Of a stretch of DNA of 64,000 nt, positions 60,601-64,000 are shown piece after piece (positions within the stretch are counted from its first letter, which is position 1; each line of letters opens with the position of its first letter). Origin of the DNA: Whitmania pigra (taxonomy: Eukaryota > Annelida > Clitellata > Hirudinida > Haemopidae); contig JAJTWR010000473.1 in the NCBI GenBank assembly GCA_021613335.1, positions 1,000,001-1,064,000 of the forward strand, written 5' to 3'. The position numbers were made by a program, and so were the translations under genes. The notes beneath the pieces were generated by a model. The model ran no database searches. It had not been told where the DNA came from and was given only the letters and a program-made list of their open reading frames with translations.

Positions 60601-62402
60601 TAGAACTTTAACACTTTTTTTCAAAGAACTTTTTGTTAATAACACTTGCTATTTGAGCAGATATCGATGAATGCACCAAAAGTCCATGTGAAAGCAATTC
60701 TGTTTGCGAAAACACGATAGGAAGCTTTACGTGCACATGCACCTTTGGCTATTACGAAACAGTGGAACATATTTGCGCAGGTGAGATATCGATATAAATA
60801 GTATAATACTATAATACTATATTATTTGTGATATCACGGATTTTGTTAATTTGAATTTTGTAGACGTGGATGAATGCAATGAGGTTTGGAGTTGCGACCA
60901 AGTGTCCACTGATTGCAACAACTTGGAAGGAGACTACGAATGCATCTGCAAAGAAGGTTTCACCAAAGGATTAGCAAAGTCTCCCAAAGGCAAATGCCAC
61001 GGTTATTTTGCGATGTTCTCTCCTATTTTAATGATTCTAAAAAAGAACTTCAATTAGCAAAAAGTTAACAAAAATATCAAGTAAATGTAGATGCTCGTTT
61101 CCAATGTATGCTTAAATAAAAGAAGAAAAACAGAAAGGAAGAACTCCAGCTGATGGACACACCAATAGGAAGTATGAAGTTAATGGTTGAAATACAAATA
61201 AATTACAGAAGTAGTCCAGAGCTGACGAGGAACCCTTTATGTAGATGTTTGAAAAAATAATGAATTATTGAAAACATGATTTTCAAAGTATTTCTTCACA
61301 AATACTTTAAAAATAATACTTTTGATTAACAAATCAAAAGACATTGACGAATGCCTGCCATCAAGATGCCCCGATGGAATTTCATGCGTCAACTCTATTG
61401 GTTCATATGACTGCCTCTGTCCAAATGGAACTATTAAAAGAAAATATGCCAATTTGATAGAATGCCAAGGTATATAATTAAAAATACTAATTTTAAAGAT
61501 TTGAAATAATTTTATTTAACTGAGTACATACCATTTTGAAAATGCTTTAAATAAATATACAGTAGATAGGATAATTTTCAGATATCGACGAATGTGTTGT
61601 AGAAGGAGTTTGTGATGGAGCATCATCTTTTTGCCTTAATGCTTTTAGCTTCTACGTTTGTGTTTGTCGAGTAGGTTACGTGCCAGTCGACAATTTCACC
61701 TGCATTATCGGTAGGAATGGTTTTTGAATTTATTTGCTTTAGTACACTCCTCTCAATAAATAAAGGAATTGTACGTTTTATGCAAAATTCTCAAACATCA
61801 AATAACAGACTTTATAAAAAAAAATTAATTTTTTCGATGGGCAAAAGATAATATGAAATAATAGAAAAAAAGAAACTTAAATTTATATTAGATAACTTTT
61901 TGTACAAAAAAATTATTTTTTTTTTATTATTGATTATTGACTTTTATTTTCCATCTTTTTTGGACACCAAAACATTTTTGGGATTTTTTACTAAGTTTGA
62001 AAATAATACTTCCTGTATATATTGGGCTAGAGTGACCTCATGGTTAATTACGTCTCATGATGGCTACAAAGATTGAACTTCGTTGCTGGAGCGCCGTCCC
62101 AATATTCTAGTTGCCTAACATATTTTATATGCAACATTGTGAGTTAATCAGCATTTGTGTCTCAAATATTTTCAGATATCAAAGAGGAGGAAGATATGGA
62201 AACGCAGGATATGCTGACTACAAAATCCTTTGAAGGGGAATCACAGTCTCCTCTTTCGAGATACCTTTCTTTCCTTTTGGGTTTAATCATCTTTTTCATT
62301 GTCAATGCAGCATGTGTTTATTTGTCCTATTTGAAGATTCGTCGTTCTGAAGAAAGCTCAATGCATTCATCAGAATCATCAGATTTAGGAAGTATCGACT
62401 AG
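54656..62402 (+). CDS. WSC/EGF-repeat transmembrane protein, gene 7 (16 exons, 749 aa)
   Basis: Exons: 54656-54860, 55018-55200, 55266-55387, 55501-55633, 55838-55945, 56150-56302, 57297-57413, 58895-59014, 59255-59377, 59934-60053, 60301-60423, 60661-60780, 60864-61001, 61341-61469, 61582-61710, 62176-62402 (2250 nt, open). Signal peptide 1-21; unknown domain 22-129; WSC about 133-214; WEC module 215-250; Cys-rich module 251-301; nine EGF modules 302-674, mostly DIDEC/DVDEC; stalk with TTKSFEGE; helix about 707-727; tail ending DLGSID. The first six exons are almost identical to gene 6 but without its two frameshifts; from about 57430 the sequence follows gene 3 instead. A truncated hAT and a decayed EGF exon lie between exons 6 and 7. 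Longest intact member. Confidence 0.83.
56469..56818 (+). mobile_element. 3'-truncated hAT element in gene 7
   Basis: Same insertion as 50109-51274 (same left flank TCCTAGCC and CAGGGATGGGCAAAC end). It breaks off after about 350 bp and is followed by a second copy of the host's own left flank (56821-56890, including AAGGTCATTTATGAATAAGG), then the uninserted site ATCCTAGCCATTGG. Confidence 0.88.
56957..57045 (+). pseudogene. Decayed EGF exon in gene 7
   Basis: DIDECQKHPC start, then the shared deletion and the stop GGT TAG as in gene 6. It must be skipped. Confidence 0.75.
57500..58250. other. Unidentified insert in intron 7 of gene 7
   Basis: About 750 bp absent from the equivalent introns of genes 3, 4 and 6, somewhat GC-richer than its surroundings and ending near a (TA)n run at 58155-58180. 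No long open frame on either strand, no clear terminal repeats. Possibly an old transposon; not classified. Confidence 0.35.
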
Positions 62403-63790
62403 TTGATATTTAATTTACTTTTTATGTCATTTTGTCAAAAAGGTGTGTATTTCTTCTTTATTTTTTATTAATTTTTTAATTGATAATAAATGTATTTTTC
62501 ATAAACAGTGAATTTTCACACTATGATGTCGAGTAATACTTATTTTATAATTTTATTGTCATAGACAGGAAATACTTTATGTTTAATTTTAACCATTGGA
62601 AAACAAGATTATTTAATCAATAATGGCAGACTTAAACGGGTGAGTTAGTGGTCCTGTATATTTTATTAATTTGAGGAATTGCTTGAAGCAATAATGGTTC
62701 CAGGAGTGTTGCGGGCTGCTTGCAATAAAAAAGCTAAATAAAGAAACCAACTTCAAAATTTATTAGATTTTAATTGTATTTTATTGAATGTAATTAGATT
62801 TGTTATGATTTTGACATTTGATTGACATTATTATAAGTTTTTATCGCAACAAGAAGTGTTGAGAAGTTTGTTGCAATTTGCGGCAATTTTCAATCGTTAT
62901 TCGTTGAAATTTTTAGTTAACAATGTTATTGAAATAAAAAACATATGAAAGAAGCCACGGAATTATCTCATTTAAAATCTATAATGAGCAAAATTAATAT
63001 TTATATAATAGTTTATTTAATTTAAAATTTTATTTATGTTACTTTGTAACGTCTTGCGCCAAAAAGGTAACGAATTAAAAGTATGACCAAAACTATTAAT
63101 TTGTTACAAGTAAAAGAACGAATTTTTTTTTGTAATTGTTACAAGTAAAAATTACCAAAAAAGTAATTAATAACAGTAACGAATTACTGCTAATGATGAC
63201 CAGTGGGGGAATCTAGAACACTTTTGGCCAGGGGGACACGCTGTAACCAGTGAGTGCTTTCAGGAAGGGGAAGGGAACAATTTTATACTAAAATGTTCGT
63301 CTTAACTAGTAAATTTTTTGAAGTTTTATTTGTCATTTGATAGTTTTTACTACATGGATATATATATATTTTTTCATAACAGGTCAAGTGAAACAATAAA
63401 AACGAAAAAAATCTTTATCTACTTTTTTTATATAATAATTGATTCTCTATGTATGGCTAAAAATAGCGGTAGAATTGGTTCTTTGTGGATTTGTTACATG
63501 TCCACATGACGTGATGATAAGGTGAGGGTAATTTATATTAAATACCAACTTGAAAAGTTCATGCAAAGTGAGCAAGTAGCCGGAATCCTAATAATATTTT
63601 AGACGATAAATCTTCAAACCACTAATTTCGAATTAAATTTGGAACCAGTTATCGGTTAATGTATTCAATTTTTTTTAAATACATTGACGGGGCTATTTTG
63701 TCTTGGGCTATTTGTCGGGGCTGTTTTGAAGGGGCAATTTCGTCCTGGGCTATTTTGACGCGGGGCTATTTTGACGGGTCATCGTTATTA
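62403..63790. other. 3' flank of gene 7
   Basis: 62403-62990 is diverged 3' UTR/flank homologous to the flanks of genes 3, 4 and 6, with AATAAA at 62485. 63010-63195 is a hAT end in inverse orientation (GTTACTTTGTAACGTCTTGC, ATTTGTTACAAGTAAAAG), related to 14341 and 23808. 63690-63785 has degenerate GGGGCTATTTTG repeats. No gene seen. Confidence 0.5.
63688..63785. repeat. Degenerate GGGGCTATTTTGACG repeats
   Basis: Five to six variants of GGGCTATTTTG-type units at 12-20 bp spacing, unusually G-rich for this region. They could be the end of a DNA transposon or a minisatellite. Confidence 0.6.
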
Positions 63791-63794
63791 ATAT

Positions 63795-64000
63795 TGAAAT
63801 AACCCGGAGGTCCAAAAATAAGTAAGTTAACTAATAAGTTTATTAGAGTAAGTATTCAGTTAACGGAATTGAATAATAGAAGTTAAGTGTTTAAAGGTTG
63901 AGGTACTTAAGGATGCAGATGGATATTTGGGCTTCCAAGTTGTCTTGATTCTCGCTGTTTGTCAGGTGATTATCGAGAATGCTTTCTACAGCATTAATTG
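63795..64000 (-). mobile_element. SAP-gag LTR element, fourth copy, cut by the window end
   Basis: Starts TGAAATAACCCGGAGGTCC and follows the LTR for about 205 bp, including ATGGATATTTGGGCTTCCAAG. More diverged than the other copies. Whether it is a solo LTR or part of a full element cannot be seen. Confidence 0.85.

Overview
This is AT-rich animal nuclear DNA. Genes are split by spliceosomal introns, and there are metazoan domain types (SoxE HMG box, WSC, calcium-binding EGF), a tRNA-derived SINE, LINE and LTR retrotransposons and hAT DNA transposons. The SoxE exon says bilaterian; I think an invertebrate, possibly a protostome, but the sequence does not fix the phylum.

Layout. 1-2109 holds the first coding exon of a SoxE (Sox8/9/10) gene on the minus strand; the rest of that gene lies to the left of the window. 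2110-9560 is non-coding as far as I can see, with tandem and simple repeats and a small E-box cluster. From 10.08 kb to 62.40 kb the window is one tandem array of a single gene family on the plus strand. There are seven identifiable genes: gene 1 (10082-13469), gene 2 (17358-20716), gene 3 (24129-32188), gene 4 (36644-41175), gene 5 (43629-47730), gene 6 (48301-52631, frameshifted) and gene 7 (54656-62402). There is also a headless pseudogene (13855-16848) and an inverted two-exon fragment (23104-23672, minus). I rebuilt the exon structures by hand; for genes 1, 2, 3, 4, 5 and 7 the exons join to open frames of 581, 580, 746, 413, 631 and 749 residues.

Each full protein is a predicted single-pass membrane protein: signal peptide, an N-terminal domain I do not recognise, a WSC-like cysteine domain split by a phase-0 intron, two short Cys-rich modules, a run of one to nine EGF modules (mostly DxDEC calcium-binding type), an acidic stalk, one membrane helix and a tail of about 20 residues ending Ser-rich. 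The EGF exons are all phase 1-1, so modules can be lost or gained without breaking the frame, and the copies differ mainly in EGF number. A TGACG-core motif sits 39-49 bp before every start codon.

The array is shaped by recent unequal exchange and by transposons: head-to-tail duplications (9.6-16.8 kb unit; 47.9-54.2 kb unit; a 1.5-kb unit inside gene 3), an inverted repeat with about 2.3-kb arms around gene 3, and mosaic genes whose halves carry different diagnostic insertions. The mobile elements include a young SAP-domain LTR family with 4-bp target duplications, a nested 150-bp solo-LTR-like insert, a twin-primed LINE, SINE copies with an intact tRNA-like acceptor stem, and two hAT families with perfect 8-bp target duplications.

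The most interesting candidate system is this expanding, module-shuffling family of WSC/EGF surface proteins next to SoxE. A receptor, adhesion or recognition role is only an inference.
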